A stretch of 64,000 nt of DNA, from the NCBI GenBank assembly GCA_026400835.1, contig JAPLOA010000056.1, forward strand, positions 1-64,000, read 5' to 3'. How positions within the stretch are numbered: the stretch's first letter is position 1; the number at the start of each line of letters is the position of its first letter. The DNA is from Planctomycetales bacterium. GTDB lineage: Bacteria > Planctomycetota > Planctomycetia > Planctomycetales > Planctomycetaceae. The notes beneath the pieces are model-generated. The model did no database searches. It was not told the DNA's origin and was given only the letters and a program-made list of their open reading frames with translations. The position numbers and the translations under genes were made by a program. Positions 17,391 to 27,895 of this stretch are shown here, in pieces.

Positions 17391-18506
17391 ATGAATTCCC
17401 CCCTCACTGAATCGATTGAAGCGACCATCGATGTTCATAAGGTGCGAAACGAGTTGCAGCCAATTCCTCGTGAAAAAGTCGATGAAGAACCTCGTCTTCT
17501 GTTTCGCCGCTCCAGCCGAGTTCAGCGGCTGACTGGCGTTGCGATCCGTTCTATTGGCTCCTACGTTCCGTCCAGAATTGTCACAAACGAAGAGCTGGAG
17601 CAGCGTTACGGCTTTGAAGAAGGCTGGGTGAAACGCCGCACCGGGATTTCTCAACGCCGCTTCGCCGGGGAAGGGGAGTCCACAAGCGACCTGGCCGTCG
17701 AAGCCGCCAAACGCGCAATGCTGGCCGCTCGCGTTGCTCCATCGGATATTGATCTTCTGATTGTCGGGACGTTTACACCAGACTTCACCTGCCCATCGAC
17801 CGCCTGCCTTGTTCAGGACAAATTGAATCTCGACGCCCCGGCGATGGATTTGCAGGCGGCCTGTTCGGGATTTATGTACTCCCTGGCAACCGGCGCTCAG
17901 TTCATCGCCACCGGGAATGCCAAATGCGCTTTGGTAATCGGTGCGGATGTTAACAGTCGTATCGTCCAGCCCGATGATCAACGAACGGCTCCCCTGTTCG
18001 GTGATGGAGCCGGGGCCGTGATTCTGGGCGCGGGAGAAGCTGACCAGGGTCTCGTCTGTTATCAACTGGGAGCTGACGGTGCTGGCGGTTGCATGCTGGA
18101 TCGTCCAGCCGGAGGTGTGACGCAGCCGTTAACCCCGGAACTGGTCGCCGCTGGAAAGCATTTCCTGCAAATGGATGGCCGGAACGTCTTTAAGTGGGCG
18201 ATTCAGGCTGTCACAGAATCGATCGAAGTCGTGCTCGAACAGGCCGGCGTGACGATGGAAGATGTGTCCCTGTTCGTGCTGCATCAGGCGAACATTCGCA
18301 TTATCGACCACGCCATGAAGGTCCTGTCGATTCCGCGCAGTAAGGTTTACAACAACCTGGATCGTGTCGGAAATACTTCAGCCGCCTCCATTCCTCTGGC
18401 TTTGGATGAGGCGTATCGCGAAGGTCGTATTCAGCGAGGCGATCTGGTGCTGATGTGTGGATTCGGTGCCGGACTGACATGGGGCACGGGACTGTTCCGC
18501 TGGTAA
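17391..18506 (+). CDS. fabH: 3-oxoacyl-ACP synthase III (FabH/KAS III)
   Basis: This 371-residue condensing enzyme starts fatty acid synthesis by joining an acyl-CoA primer to malonyl-ACP. The catalytic triad is complete: Cys158 in AACSGF, His298 in LHQANIR and Asn328 in VGNTSAAS. The oxyanion and dimer regions FGDGAGAV and FGAGLTWG are also present. About 47 residues precede the usual FabH start (TGVAIRSIGSYVP), with no signal or domain recognised. The annotated ATG lacks a strong ribosome binding site, so part of the extension may be untranslated. No acpP or other fab gene is adjacent; fabF lies 11 kb away. A FabH-like ketoacyl synthase for a secondary lipid is possible. Confidence 0.92.
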   Translation: MNSPLTESIEATIDVHKVRNELQPIPREKVDEEPRLLFRRSSRVQRLTGVAIRSIGSYVPSRIVTNEELEQRYGFEEGWVKRRTGISQRRFAGEGESTSDLAVEAAKRAMLAARVAPSDIDLLIVGTFTPDFTCPSTACLVQDKLNLDAPAMDLQAACSGFMYSLATGAQFIATGNAKCALVIGADVNSRIVQPDDQRTAPLFGDGAGAVILGAGEADQGLVCYQLGADGAGGCMLDRPAGGVTQPLTPELVAAGKHFLQMDGRNVFKWAIQAVTESIEVVLEQAGVTMEDVSLFVLHQANIRIIDHAMKVLSIPRSKVYNNLDRVGNTSAASIPLALDEAYREGRIQRGDLVLMCGFGAGLTWGTGLFRW

Positions 18507-18849
18507 ATTCCCTCCAATCGTAACGGCATGTCATAGCTTGCCAACATTGCGAACCGGCTAATCCGTAAGTGCGTCCGCGTCTGACCCGCCTGCAGAACCG
18601 GAAAATCCGGAATGGGGGGAATCGGCAGCCAGCATTCTCCAGTGTGTCGCGTTTTGACACCATGCCCTTTCAGCCTGCCTCCGTTCCGTAGGTTATGTAA
18701 TCCATCAGGTTGCATTATCGCGTCATCATTTCTCACCCTGCGCAATCGACAAGAGCATTTCAGAATGAATTCTGAGGCTTTTCGACGGCAGGCTCTGGTG
18801 AGCAGTGAGGGACATCGCGGCTTACATCCGCAGCCTGTCGGAGAAATCT
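18507..18849. other. Gene-free gap upstream of the FHA protein
   Basis: No gene is seen in this 343-bp gap. The only clear signal is the GGAG ribosome binding site at its right end, which fixes the next start at 18850. Confidence 0.4.
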
Positions 18850-21800
18850 ATGTCGGTCACAAAGAGACAGGGTGCACGCAATTCTTTCGGAAGCACTCTC
18901 CCGGTGCTTCTGCCTCTCTACGACAATGCCTGCGAACCGTGGCAGTTTGTCGCTGATGCTGAAATTGCCTGCGGGACCGGAGATGATTGCGAGTTTCGCC
19001 TGAATCATAAAGGCATTGCCGATCGCCATTGCGTGTTCAATCTGAGTGCAGGAATCCTGACGGTCCAGCGGATTGATGGACGCCTCTGGATCAACGAAAT
19101 CCCCGTTTCTTCAGAAACGGTACTGGCAAAGGGAGATATCGTTTCGATTGGCCCCGTCACCATTCAGATCGATGAGATTGCTCGGCCTGCTGCTCCTGCC
19201 CGTGATACCGCCCCTGCTTCCGCCCCGCTGAAGGCCGTTGAGGCGAATGTTCCCTCGAAAACGAATCATCACGATGCGTCAGCACACCCATTCGCAGTCT
19301 CACCCAAACCAGTATTTCAGTCTGCACCAGTTGCCACCAGCGTTCCGTTTTTGTTCGCCCCCGCGTTTCCCCTCAATCCGCCCCCGTTGCCTCCGGTGTT
19401 CCTCGAAGACCAATCCGTAAAGATCTCGGCCGCTGCTGAATCACTGTTCAAAGAGCGAAGTGTTGAACTGGAGAGTCGCGGCCGCATGCTGCTGGCTCGC
19501 GAACAGCAGCTTCAGGAGCTTGAGCTGCTGATTCGGGATCGTGAACGCATCTGTCTGGATCGTCAGTCAACACTCGACGAACGCGTTCAGGTTCTGAACG
19601 AGCAGAAGAATCATATCGAAGAGCAGCGAACGCAGGCGGAAGCCGTGCGCGAGCATTTGCACCAGCAAAAGAGAGATTTTGAACGTCGTCTTCGGCAGCA
19701 GACTGAGCGAGAAGACGAGCTCGCCTGCCAAATGGAATCCACAGCGCATGGCTACGCGCAGATTGAACAGACCAGAAACGAATTGTCCGCTCGACTCAAT
19801 GACATCCAGCATCGCGAAACACAACAGGACCAACAGCGACACGAACTGGAAGAGCTTGCATCATGGATCAATTCACAGAAGTCCGAACTGCAGACATCGA
19901 CGACTGCCGTTGAGTACCGCGCTGCCGAACTGCATTCCCGGGAAGCAGCACTGCATGACGCGATTGCCGATCTGGCCGAAAACCAAAAGGCCATGACAGC
20001 GCTGGAGTACGCCTTGCGCGAACGCGAAGGCATTCTCGCGATGGATGAACTGCGAGTTTCGGAAGCTCGACTTCATCTGACAGCCGCGGAAACACTCAGC
20101 CTTGATGCGTCAGGCAGGATGAATGAAGCAGAATCAATTCGGATCGCTTCAGAAGAGAAAATGCGGAAAGCAGAACAGCAGCTTCAGCACGCACTCGAAC
20201 ACTTCACGCTGGTTGAACAAGCACGCGCCGAAGTCGAACGCCAGCGGCATGAACTGGAACAATTGCAGCGGGATTCACAGGAAAGGTATGCGCAGGCCGT
20301 TCGGCTTGAAGAGCAACTGATCACCCGTGCGGCCGGGATGGACGAACAGCAGACTCGCCTGGCGCTGTCTCAGCAGGAATTCGAAACACAGCGGCAGGAA
20401 CTGAATCTGCTGCGAGCCTCCCTGACAGATCAACTCGGCGCCCTTGAACAACGCGTAAGTCAGTTAAATCAACGCGAAGTCGAGTTATCTGCCAGAGCTG
20501 CTCAGCTTTCGGATGAGTCGTCCAACAGCACTCGCAGTGTCGAGCAACTCATGGCGATTGCAGCGGAGAAAGAGTCAGCAATCCGCTCGCGTCAGGAAGC
20601 GGCACGGGCGATGGAAGAGCTGAAAGCAGCGAAGGCCGCCCTTGCGGACAAAGAGCTGCTGCTGACCTCGCGTCAGGCGGAGATCGAGAACCGAAGTACC
20701 GAACTGGCCGAGCGAGTTCTGAGACTCAAGTCTGAACGCGACGCGATTCGAGTGAAGGAGCAGCAGTTCCGGAATTCCTCATTGCAGGCCGAAGCGGACG
20801 TCGCTGCACTTCAGGAACAACATCAGCGACTCCTCGAGCGACAGGCTGAATTCACGGAACTCGAGAAACGTGCCATAGAACGTGAGAATGCCGCCAATGT
20901 CGCTCTGCGCAATGCGGAAGCAGAACGTGATGAGTTACAGATGTTGCTCAACGATCTGATCTGTGAACGCAATTCATTAATGCAGTTCAGCGAGGATCTT
21001 AATAGTCGGGCGAGTGAATTGTCGGAGCGTGAGAGTGCCGTAATGCAGCAGACGGAAGAGCTGCAAAGCCGATTCTTCGCGATGAATCAACAAAGCTCCG
21101 AACTGCAGCAGCTTGAGAACGAACTCAATCTGCGTGCTGAGGAACTGCATCGTCGAGTCACGCAGTTCAAATCTGAGAATCGTGATCAGGGAGAAACTTC
21201 TGTCTCGGCTGAAGTCGCGGAGTTATCAGGAGCAAAATCCGCATCCGTCAGCAGTATCCGCATTTATCCGAAAACCGAACAGGAACTCTCAGAAGCATTG
21301 CAGGCTTCAGAATCGCAGCTTGATGGCGTCGAGGCGGAACGTGACGCCCTCCTGGCGGCGGTGCGAGAGCTTCAGCGAGCAATGCTGGATGCTCATGCAG
21401 ACGTCGAAGAAGCCAATCGATTACGAGCAGAGTCGTCATCGCAGGAACAAACTCTCGCGACTTTGTATCGAACAATTGAAGAACGCAGCAGTCAGTTGCA
21501 GTTACTGGAATCACGCCTTCGTCAGGCTGAGAGTCACACTGAGTCTCTCGAAAGACAGTTGCAGACATACCATTCCGGCAGCACACCTGCCGAATCTTCG
21601 GTGACTCAGACTGAATCTTCGGGGACGAGCACCAACGTAAACTTCGGTGATGGTCACACTGAATCGGGAGAAGTCGAAGCTGAGCTGATGCGGCAACTGG
21701 AAGAACTGAAGGCCGAACTGAAGTCGGGCGGTCAGAACTACTCGAGGAATGAAGACTCTGCCTTCGCCGTGCGGGAACAGGATCGCATCATCGATGAACT

Positions 21801-23487
21801 GCGTCTGCAGAATGAGGCGTTGCAGGCCAGAATCTCCGGTCTGACTTCGATGACCGACGACAAAGACGCGCCGGTCAGCATGATTCAGGTGGACGAACTG
21901 CAGGCTAAATTGAATCGCGCGACCGAAGTCATCTCGGACCGAGATGATCTGATTCGTGAACTCCGAATACGGTTATCAAAGCAGGTCGAACAGTCCGCTG
22001 ATTTCTCTGCCAACGAGAACATCAATGCTGCCGATCTCCAGAAAGAAGCTCGGGAACTGGATCGTCGAGCCAGCGTTCTGGATACTCGTGAAGAAGAAGT
22101 TCGCGAACAACTTCGCATGGTGTCGAACGCCCAGGAGGAAGTCGAGAACCAGCGGCGACAACTGCTCGATGCACGGCAGCAACTCGAAGTGGCTCGAACG
22201 GAGATTCAGGTCGCGATGAAGCAGAATTCCGTCGTCACGAACTACGCGGCGGAGTCAGAAACCAGCAAGTGGAAGCTGAACGAGGAGAGCTCAACTGAGT
22301 CTCTTCGCCCCGGCGCTGCTATCTTCGGCATGGAAGCGGAGCCTGTCAGCTTATTGACCGATGAGGATGATGAAGCTTCAGCCAGTGCTGCACTTGATCT
22401 GCGCGCAGAACTGGCCAGCCTCTTTGGCCTGAATGAGCAGAAAGCTGAGCAGCCTGCTCAGGAACTGCTCTCAACACAGGAAATGCCGGATGCCTCTGAG
22501 CCACTGGGAGCTGAAAAACCTGTCGCTCTGCACTTTGGAGAAGATGCGTCGAGGATCATCTCCGGACATGTTGAAGAACCAACGCCGGAGTCGTCTGCCA
22601 GTGCCGCCGGAGAAGACACATCAGATGATTTTGTTCGCGACTATATGGAGCAGTTGCTTTCCAGAAGTCGCAAATCTGCAGGGAATTCTCTGCCATCAGA
22701 ACTTTCCGGTGGAGGTAAGGGCAGGTCATCGGGTCCGTCACCGGCTCCTGCAGCAAGGAAGAAGCCGGAAGCGGCAGCGACTAAGTCTCCGCCGAAGGCT
22801 AAATCCTATATTGATCAGTACATGGCCGACGGTTCAATGCCGATTGAGGATAGCGGAGCCAGCGATTCAAACGCGACACACGCTGAGGCGCGAGGAGATA
22901 ACCCGGAGAATGCTCCAATGATCCCACGGGCCAAAGTTGATGTCGAGAAACTGCGACAGAACATGGATTCATTCCGCAGCGTGTCGACTCATTCGGTTGA
23001 AAAAGCTCTCGTCACCCATGCTCTGCGAACCGAACGGCTTAGCATCAACGGGCGCATCTTCCTCGTCTGCGTCATGGGATTTATGAGCGTATTTTTCGCG
23101 ATCGCAAACTACAAAGGAATCATCAACTCAATAGCTCTGATCCTGGTCACACTCCTCGGTGCGATCGTTGCAGGGCTCGAGCTGACTCGAAAGATGTATG
23201 CAGTCAAATCCAAAGGTAAGGCTCTGGTTCGCTGCGAAGAATCGAGTGCCGGAAAACTCGGAAGTGGCGCCAAAGTTGAAGCAACAGACAGAACAGATTC
23301 CGGATCAGCGACAAAACTGACGGCCCCTGAGCCTCCTCCAATTCCACTGACTCCGTCAGCTATTCCCGGCGACGATTCAACCGGGAAAGGGCCTGCAAAT
23401 ACGATGACTTCGCCCTACGCAGCCATTGCAGCGGTGACAGCCAATGAGGAAATGGAGTCTCTGCCACAATCGCCTTCACTTTTATAG
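18850..23487 (+). CDS. Giant FHA-domain coiled-coil protein with C-terminal membrane hairpin
   Basis: This 1,545-residue protein starts at ATG 18850, seven bases after GGAG; an upstream GTG has no such site. Residues about 25-120 resemble a divergent FHA phosphothreonine-binding domain (CGTGDDCEFRLNH, then ADRHCVF and a beta pattern ending GDIVSIGPVTI). A Pro/Ala linker follows. Residues about 186-1127 are an almost unbroken Glu/Gln/Arg/Leu coiled coil, with a low-complexity acidic and Ser/Pro region after it. Residues about 1400-1446 form two adjacent hydrophobic helices. The layout implies a cytoplasmic FHA head on a very long rod anchored in the membrane. A structural or signalling scaffold is an inference; no orthologue with known function is recognised. 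Confidence 0.8.
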   Translation: MSVTKRQGARNSFGSTLPVLLPLYDNACEPWQFVADAEIACGTGDDCEFRLNHKGIADRHCVFNLSAGILTVQRIDGRLWINEIPVSSETVLAKGDIVSIGPVTIQIDEIARPAAPARDTAPASAPLKAVEANVPSKTNHHDASAHPFAVSPKPVFQSAPVATSVPFLFAPAFPLNPPPLPPVFLEDQSVKISAAAESLFKERSVELESRGRMLLAREQQLQELELLIRDRERICLDRQSTLDERVQVLNEQKNHIEEQRTQAEAVREHLHQQKRDFERRLRQQTEREDELACQMESTAHGYAQIEQTRNELSARLNDIQHRETQQDQQRHELEELASWINSQKSELQTSTTAVEYRAAELHSREAALHDAIADLAENQKAMTALEYALREREGILAMDELRVSEARLHLTAAETLSLDASGRMNEAESIRIASEEKMRKAEQQLQHALEHFTLVEQARAEVERQRHELEQLQRDSQERYAQAVRLEEQLITRAAGMDEQQTRLALSQQEFETQRQELNLLRASLTDQLGALEQRVSQLNQREVELSARAAQLSDESSNSTRSVEQLMAIAAEKESAIRSRQEAARAMEELKAAKAALADKELLLTSRQAEIENRSTELAERVLRLKSERDAIRVKEQQFRNSSLQAEADVAALQEQHQRLLERQAEFTELEKRAIERENAANVALRNAEAERDELQMLLNDLICERNSLMQFSEDLNSRASELSERESAVMQQTEELQSRFFAMNQQSSELQQLENELNLRAEELHRRVTQFKSENRDQGETSVSAEVAELSGAKSASVSSIRIYPKTEQELSEALQASESQLDGVEAERDALLAAVRELQRAMLDAHADVEEANRLRAESSSQEQTLATLYRTIEERSSQLQLLESRLRQAESHTESLERQLQTYHSGSTPAESSVTQTESSGTSTNVNFGDGHTESGEVEAELMRQLEELKAELKSGGQNYSRNEDSAFAVREQDRIIDELRLQNEALQARISGLTSMTDDKDAPVSMIQVDELQAKLNRATEVISDRDDLIRELRIRLSKQVEQSADFSANENINAADLQKEARELDRRASVLDTREEEVREQLRMVSNAQEEVENQRRQLLDARQQLEVARTEIQVAMKQNSVVTNYAAESETSKWKLNEESSTESLRPGAAIFGMEAEPVSLLTDEDDEASASAALDLRAELASLFGLNEQKAEQPAQELLSTQEMPDASEPLGAEKPVALHFGEDASRIISGHVEEPTPESSASAAGEDTSDDFVRDYMEQLLSRSRKSAGNSLPSELSGGGKGRSSGPSPAPAARKKPEAAATKSPPKAKSYIDQYMADGSMPIEDSGASDSNATHAEARGDNPENAPMIPRAKVDVEKLRQNMDSFRSVSTHSVEKALVTHALRTERLSINGRIFLVCVMGFMSVFFAIANYKGIINSIALILVTLLGAIVAGLELTRKMYAVKSKGKALVRCEESSAGKLGSGAKVEATDRTDSGSATKLTAPEPPPIPLTPSAIPGDDSTGKGPANTMTSPYAAIAAVTANEEMESLPQSPSLL

Positions 23488-23688
23488 ATAGCAATGTTAG
23501 ACAGCAGCCATGACAAGGTAGCAGCCATTTCCCGAATTCCATAGGGAACGAACAAACGCAGAACGTGCCGGCTGGTGCAAAAATGGGCTCAGAGTAAAGG
23601 CTTCTCGCAAAGAGAATGACCACCGATTAAACTCTGCCCACTATCTGCACCAACCCTGTATCTCCCGTATCTGCTGAAACTCGATCGA

Positions 23689-26445
23689 ATGGATTCTCCC
23701 CCACCATCGTCTGAAGAAATTGCGCTGCGTTATCTGGAAGAACTTCCGTGGCCGCCATACCCGTTTCAGGAACAGGCGATCCTGACATGGTTTGATTCGG
23801 AAGACGGCATTCTGGTCTGTGCGCCGACAGGAACGGGAAAAACTGTCATCGCGGAAACGGCTTTGTACGAAGCTCTGATGACCGGGCGACGAGCGTACTA
23901 CACGACTCCTTTAATCGCATTAACCGAACAGAAGTTTCGCGAACTTCAGGAGTCGGCTGTTCGCTGGGGTTTTTCCGCGACCGATGTCGGACTTATAACC
24001 GGCAATCGCCGCGAAAACTCTGACGCCGGAATTCTGGTTGTCGTCGCCGAGATTTTGCTGAACCGACTCCTGTCGCCGGAGGAAGTGTCCTTCGACGACG
24101 TCTCGGCCGTGGTGATGGATGAGTTTCACAGCTTCAACGATCCGGAACGAGGCATCGTGTGGGAGTTGTCGCTGGGACTTCTCCCGAAACATTGTCGACT
24201 GCTGCTGATCAGTGCGACCGTGGGCAATGCGACGGATTTCGTCGTCTGGCTGGCTCGCCAACATGGACGTCGCCTGCGTTTGCTGCAAAGCGATGAACGC
24301 CGCGTGCCACTCGATTTTCGCTGGGTCACCGACGAGATGCTGCCGGATCAATTGGAGATCATGGCAGACGGCGACGAGGAGACTCGGTATACGCCGGCGC
24401 TTGTGTTCTGCTTTAATCGCAACGAATGCTGGAGCGTCGCCGAACAGTTAAAAGGCAAACGCCTGCTGGCTGATGGTCAGCAGAAGCAACTGCTCGCCGA
24501 AATTGAACAGGTCGACTGGTCCATCGGCGCGGGAGGAAAGCTGAAGCAGTTTATCATTCGCGGCGTGGGCATTCACCATGCAGGACTTTTGCCGAAGTAC
24601 CGTCGAGTTGTCGAGCGACTGTTTCAGAAGAAACTGCTCAGTATCTGCGTCTGCACAGAGACTCTGGCAGCCGGAATCAATCTTCCCGCGCGATCAGTTG
24701 TGATGACTTCGCTGCTGAAGGGTCCTCCCGGAGCGATGAAGCTGATCGACGCCAGCTCGGCTCATCAGATGTTTGGACGTGCCGGTCGCCCGCAGTTTGA
24801 TACTCGCGGTTATGTCGTCGCCGTGGCTCATGAAGACGATGTTCGGCTGTTTCGCTGGCAGCAGAAATACGATGAGATTCCCGAAGACACCAGGGACCCC
24901 AATCTGATCCGCGCGAAGAAGAATCTGAAGAAAAAGATGCCGCGCCGGCGTGAGGGTTTTCAGTACTGGACCGAACGACAATTTCAAACGCTCAAAGAAG
25001 CCCCGCCAGCGAAACTGGCCAGTCGTGGTCGAATGCCGTGGAGACTGCTGGCGTTCTTTATTCGCAAGTCCGGAACCGTCATGGGGCTGCAGGAAGCAGT
25101 GCGACGACGCTTGCTGGATTCCAGCGAAAAGGACGATGCCGAAAAACATCTCGTTCGCATGCTGATGACTCTGGAAGCCGGCGGCTTTATCACCCTGGAT
25201 CCACCACCCCCGAAGCCGCCTGATGTTCCGGGTACCGGGGCAAAGACCGAAGGTCCGGTCTTTCATTCAATCAAAGCCGGCGATGTGATTTCGCAGATCA
25301 TTCCCGCGATGACCGCAACCGCCAATCTGCAACAAAGCCGCTGGGTCTCGACTCATCTCGCACCGATGACGGAAGCAGAGATGGCCGCCGAGTTGTCAGA
25401 GATCTCGGAGACTGCGAACGAAACTCCGCAGGAAGATCCCGGTGAATTCGGCGAAGGAGTTGATGAAGCGACGGCTACGCAGGAGGATTCGACAGCCGTT
25501 GCGACATCTCGTCCCGCTTCGGCCACCAGAGATGCAGATGCAGCGACTGCAGGCGATGTCATACCTCAGCAACCCGCTGTTGAAGAGGTGGTTGCTCCGG
25601 AAGTCGCGGCTGAGAAAACAGAAACGCCCGGCTCGTTCGGTCTGTTGGGCCAGTTGCTTCAGCAGGCTCGCACTGGCGCCCCGAAGGACAGCGTGACCTC
25701 AAAGAAAGACAAGAAGGGACCGAAGTCTTCCAAACAGTCGGATTTGCCCGATTTCGACTATTCACCGAGACTGGCAATTGCGACGGAGCAAATGGATCTG
25801 CTCTTTACGTTCCGCAGTATCAATTCGCTTTACGGAGTGTTTCTCGCGGAGCACATGCACAAGGCAAACTACGAAGAACGTCTTCAGCTTTTGGAAAGCG
25901 TGCTGGATCTGGCTTCGTCGGTTTCGGGAGCCGTCCGAGTTCCCTCATCGGAACAAATGCCGGACGGGCCGCTGTCGACTGAGTTTCTGAATCCTCTGCT
26001 TCTATCTCGCGGATTGGTGACTCAGCAGGAGCTGACGGGGTATTTCGACGAGGTGACTCGGCGGAAAGTTTACCCGATGGCTCTGGGGGATCGCATGCGA
26101 CTGTTGTTTCGTTGCGATTTTCCGAGTGTTTCGGACGTCTATGTTCGCAGCGTCTGGTGTGTTGGCGATCTGCTGCGATTCGGAGGCAACTTCGATCGCT
26201 TCGTGAAAGCTCGCGATCTGACCAAGCAGGAGGGTATTCTGTTCCGACATTGCCTGCGGATGATCCTGCTGTGCGGCGAATTCGCCTTGCTGGAACCACC
26301 CGGACTGGATCCCGTGGAATGGCGTCGCGACATGACCGAACTGGCCGCGATCCTGACCGACTCCTGCCGCGCAGTCGATCCAGGCAGTACCGATGAAGTG
26401 ATTACCACACTGCGCGCGCAGGCCGAAGGACAGGATTTGCTGTAA
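23689..26445 (+). CDS. Ski2-like DEAD/DEAH-box helicase
   Basis: This 918-residue protein is a superfamily 2 ATP-dependent helicase. Visible motifs are Walker A APTGTGKT (45-52), motif Ia region TTPLIALTEQK, DEFH box (144-147), motif III SAT (175-177), HHAGLLP near 303 and motif VI QMFGRAGRP near 361-369. The arrangement matches Ski2/Mtr4/Hel308 RNA or DNA helicases. Residues about 550-690 are a disordered Ala/Glu/Thr-rich insert. The C-terminal 230 residues are helical and recall the DSHCT/DUF3516 tail (KQEGILFRHCLRMILL). RNA turnover or DNA repair are both possible. The start is ATG 23689. It is preceded by a 200-bp gap after the FHA protein and is probably its own unit. Confidence 0.85.
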   Translation: MDSPPPSSEEIALRYLEELPWPPYPFQEQAILTWFDSEDGILVCAPTGTGKTVIAETALYEALMTGRRAYYTTPLIALTEQKFRELQESAVRWGFSATDVGLITGNRRENSDAGILVVVAEILLNRLLSPEEVSFDDVSAVVMDEFHSFNDPERGIVWELSLGLLPKHCRLLLISATVGNATDFVVWLARQHGRRLRLLQSDERRVPLDFRWVTDEMLPDQLEIMADGDEETRYTPALVFCFNRNECWSVAEQLKGKRLLADGQQKQLLAEIEQVDWSIGAGGKLKQFIIRGVGIHHAGLLPKYRRVVERLFQKKLLSICVCTETLAAGINLPARSVVMTSLLKGPPGAMKLIDASSAHQMFGRAGRPQFDTRGYVVAVAHEDDVRLFRWQQKYDEIPEDTRDPNLIRAKKNLKKKMPRRREGFQYWTERQFQTLKEAPPAKLASRGRMPWRLLAFFIRKSGTVMGLQEAVRRRLLDSSEKDDAEKHLVRMLMTLEAGGFITLDPPPPKPPDVPGTGAKTEGPVFHSIKAGDVISQIIPAMTATANLQQSRWVSTHLAPMTEAEMAAELSEISETANETPQEDPGEFGEGVDEATATQEDSTAVATSRPASATRDADAATAGDVIPQQPAVEEVVAPEVAAEKTETPGSFGLLGQLLQQARTGAPKDSVTSKKDKKGPKSSKQSDLPDFDYSPRLAIATEQMDLLFTFRSINSLYGVFLAEHMHKANYEERLQLLESVLDLASSVSGAVRVPSSEQMPDGPLSTEFLNPLLLSRGLVTQQELTGYFDEVTRRKVYPMALGDRMRLLFRCDFPSVSDVYVRSVWCVGDLLRFGGNFDRFVKARDLTKQEGILFRHCLRMILLCGEFALLEPPGLDPVEWRRDMTELAAILTDSCRAVDPGSTDEVITTLRAQAEGQDLL

Positions 26446-26611
26446 ACGACCGAGACCAACGCTGAAGAGACGCACGAGTTGACAGAGCTCGGCTGTCACC
26501 AAACCTCTGAAAACCGAACCGCCATGGAAGGCATTAATTCGCGTTTACCGATGCTGCGATTCCGACGAGGCACTTCCGTCGCCTCGGTGGGAATTCCATT
26601 CCTTTCACGCA

Positions 26612-27655
26612 TCACCCCTGCGCTGTGGTGCGATTTGTTCGGCGGTGAGAAGAGGCGGCTTGCAGAGCTGCGGGTAGTCCAATCTCCACTTTGAAGCGTC
26701 TGCGGAAGTTTTTCACGAGATCCAGCCAACTCTCCTCACTGCACTGCAAACGTTCCAACATTGGATCAAGCCCTTTCGGTATTGCGCCGCGTTTGTCAGT
26801 TCTCATTTGACGGCCCGTCCAATCCAGCAACTGCAGATACTGGTCCAGCGTCATCGCAAGACAACCCTTGTTTGAAGCACGACGCGAGCTGGTTTTCTCT
26901 CGCACCTTCTTCCGAGGTGGATTAAGAGGCACCGGAGCCAGCCAGCCTGCTTTCTCCCCGTGCTCAACACGAACGTCCTGAACATCCGCCGACGACACCT
27001 CGCCTGCCGACTGAAGATCGGCTACTCGCTCTTTTACACTCGTGAAATCGCTGGCTTCCGGAGTCTTCGCAATACCGGCTCGAATCGGATTCAAATCTAC
27101 ATAAACCATGCAGGCCGCGATCGCCGTTTCATCCAGAAGCGGCTGAGCCTTAAAGCGTCCCTCCCAGAAATGGCCGGTCACCTTCTCTTCCTTGTTTCCC
27201 AGCCGAGCAATCGGCTCCGCAAGGCACTTCATAAACCACGACACGTTCGAAAGACGCTTCCGCTTGTCCTTCAACCCGGAGGCATCGTTGCGGATGTGAT
27301 TCAGTTCGAATTCCGTCGGTTCTTCAGGCGATTTGTCCTGTCGACGTCGCTGAGGAAACAGGTTCCACCAACGCAGAGCCACCTCATCATCGGACCACTT
27401 CTTCACGATATCCGGCCGGGTTCGAGCCACCACATGCAGGTGGTTACTCATCACTGCAAAGCTGAGAATATCGACTGAAAAAATCCCCGCGAGCACTTCC
27501 AGTCGATCACGAATCCACTGCTTCCGATGCGAGTAGTCTCGACCTGTTTCTTCATCTCGCCCGCACAGATAAGTCCTCCGTACGCAGCGATTCACCAGAT
27601 GAAACACCTGAATCTCGTCATCCGCAAAGATCTCCACTCGATTCACTCGTGGCAC
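26612..27655 (-). CDS. REP-associated (RAYT/Y1) HUH transposase, intact
   Basis: This 347-residue single-strand DNA transposase-like protein is of the IS200-related RAYT class. The HUH motif NHLH (71-74) is intact. The catalytic tyrosine is probably in MVYVDLNPIRAG near residue 184, preceded by FWEGRFKAQPLLDE. A conserved tail has YLQLLDWTGRQ and ERLQCSEESWLDLV. A GTG start at 27655 is supported by GGAG eight bases upstream. RAYT proteins usually act on palindromic REP repeats instead of carrying their own insertion sequence ends, and no flanking ends are apparent here. The repeat families in this window are candidate substrates, which is an inference. It has a decayed paralogue at 40843-41837. 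Confidence 0.88.
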   Translation of the reverse strand: MPRVNRVEIFADDEIQVFHLVNRCVRRTYLCGRDEETGRDYSHRKQWIRDRLEVLAGIFSVDILSFAVMSNHLHVVARTRPDIVKKWSDDEVALRWWNLFPQRRRQDKSPEEPTEFELNHIRNDASGLKDKRKRLSNVSWFMKCLAEPIARLGNKEEKVTGHFWEGRFKAQPLLDETAIAACMVYVDLNPIRAGIAKTPEASDFTSVKERVADLQSAGEVSSADVQDVRVEHGEKAGWLAPVPLNPPRKKVREKTSSRRASNKGCLAMTLDQYLQLLDWTGRQMRTDKRGAIPKGLDPMLERLQCSEESWLDLVKNFRRRFKVEIGLPAALQAASSHRRTNRTTAQG

Positions 27656-27895
27656 AACCGTCGCTCCGTTTAAACGCTATGACCTGGATATCCAAAGCAT
27701 AACCAATCCACCACCTCCATTCAAGTGCATGGCACTTATTATTATCGTATTTCTCCGCAGGGGCGTCAGGTCGGGGCTCCGCGCTCTGCTGGCGACGGGG
27801 CATGAGGGACGGAGCGGATGGAGGTTCCGCTGGCGATGGGGGAAACGGGCTGCTAGAGTCCTGCCGGTTCTTGACCTTCATTGCAGGGATGCCTC

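Noticed and set aside
17262-18065. A 267-codon open frame opposite fabH
   Set aside because: It lies antisense to a complete FabH with intact active site and shows no recognisable domain; it is a codon-bias shadow.
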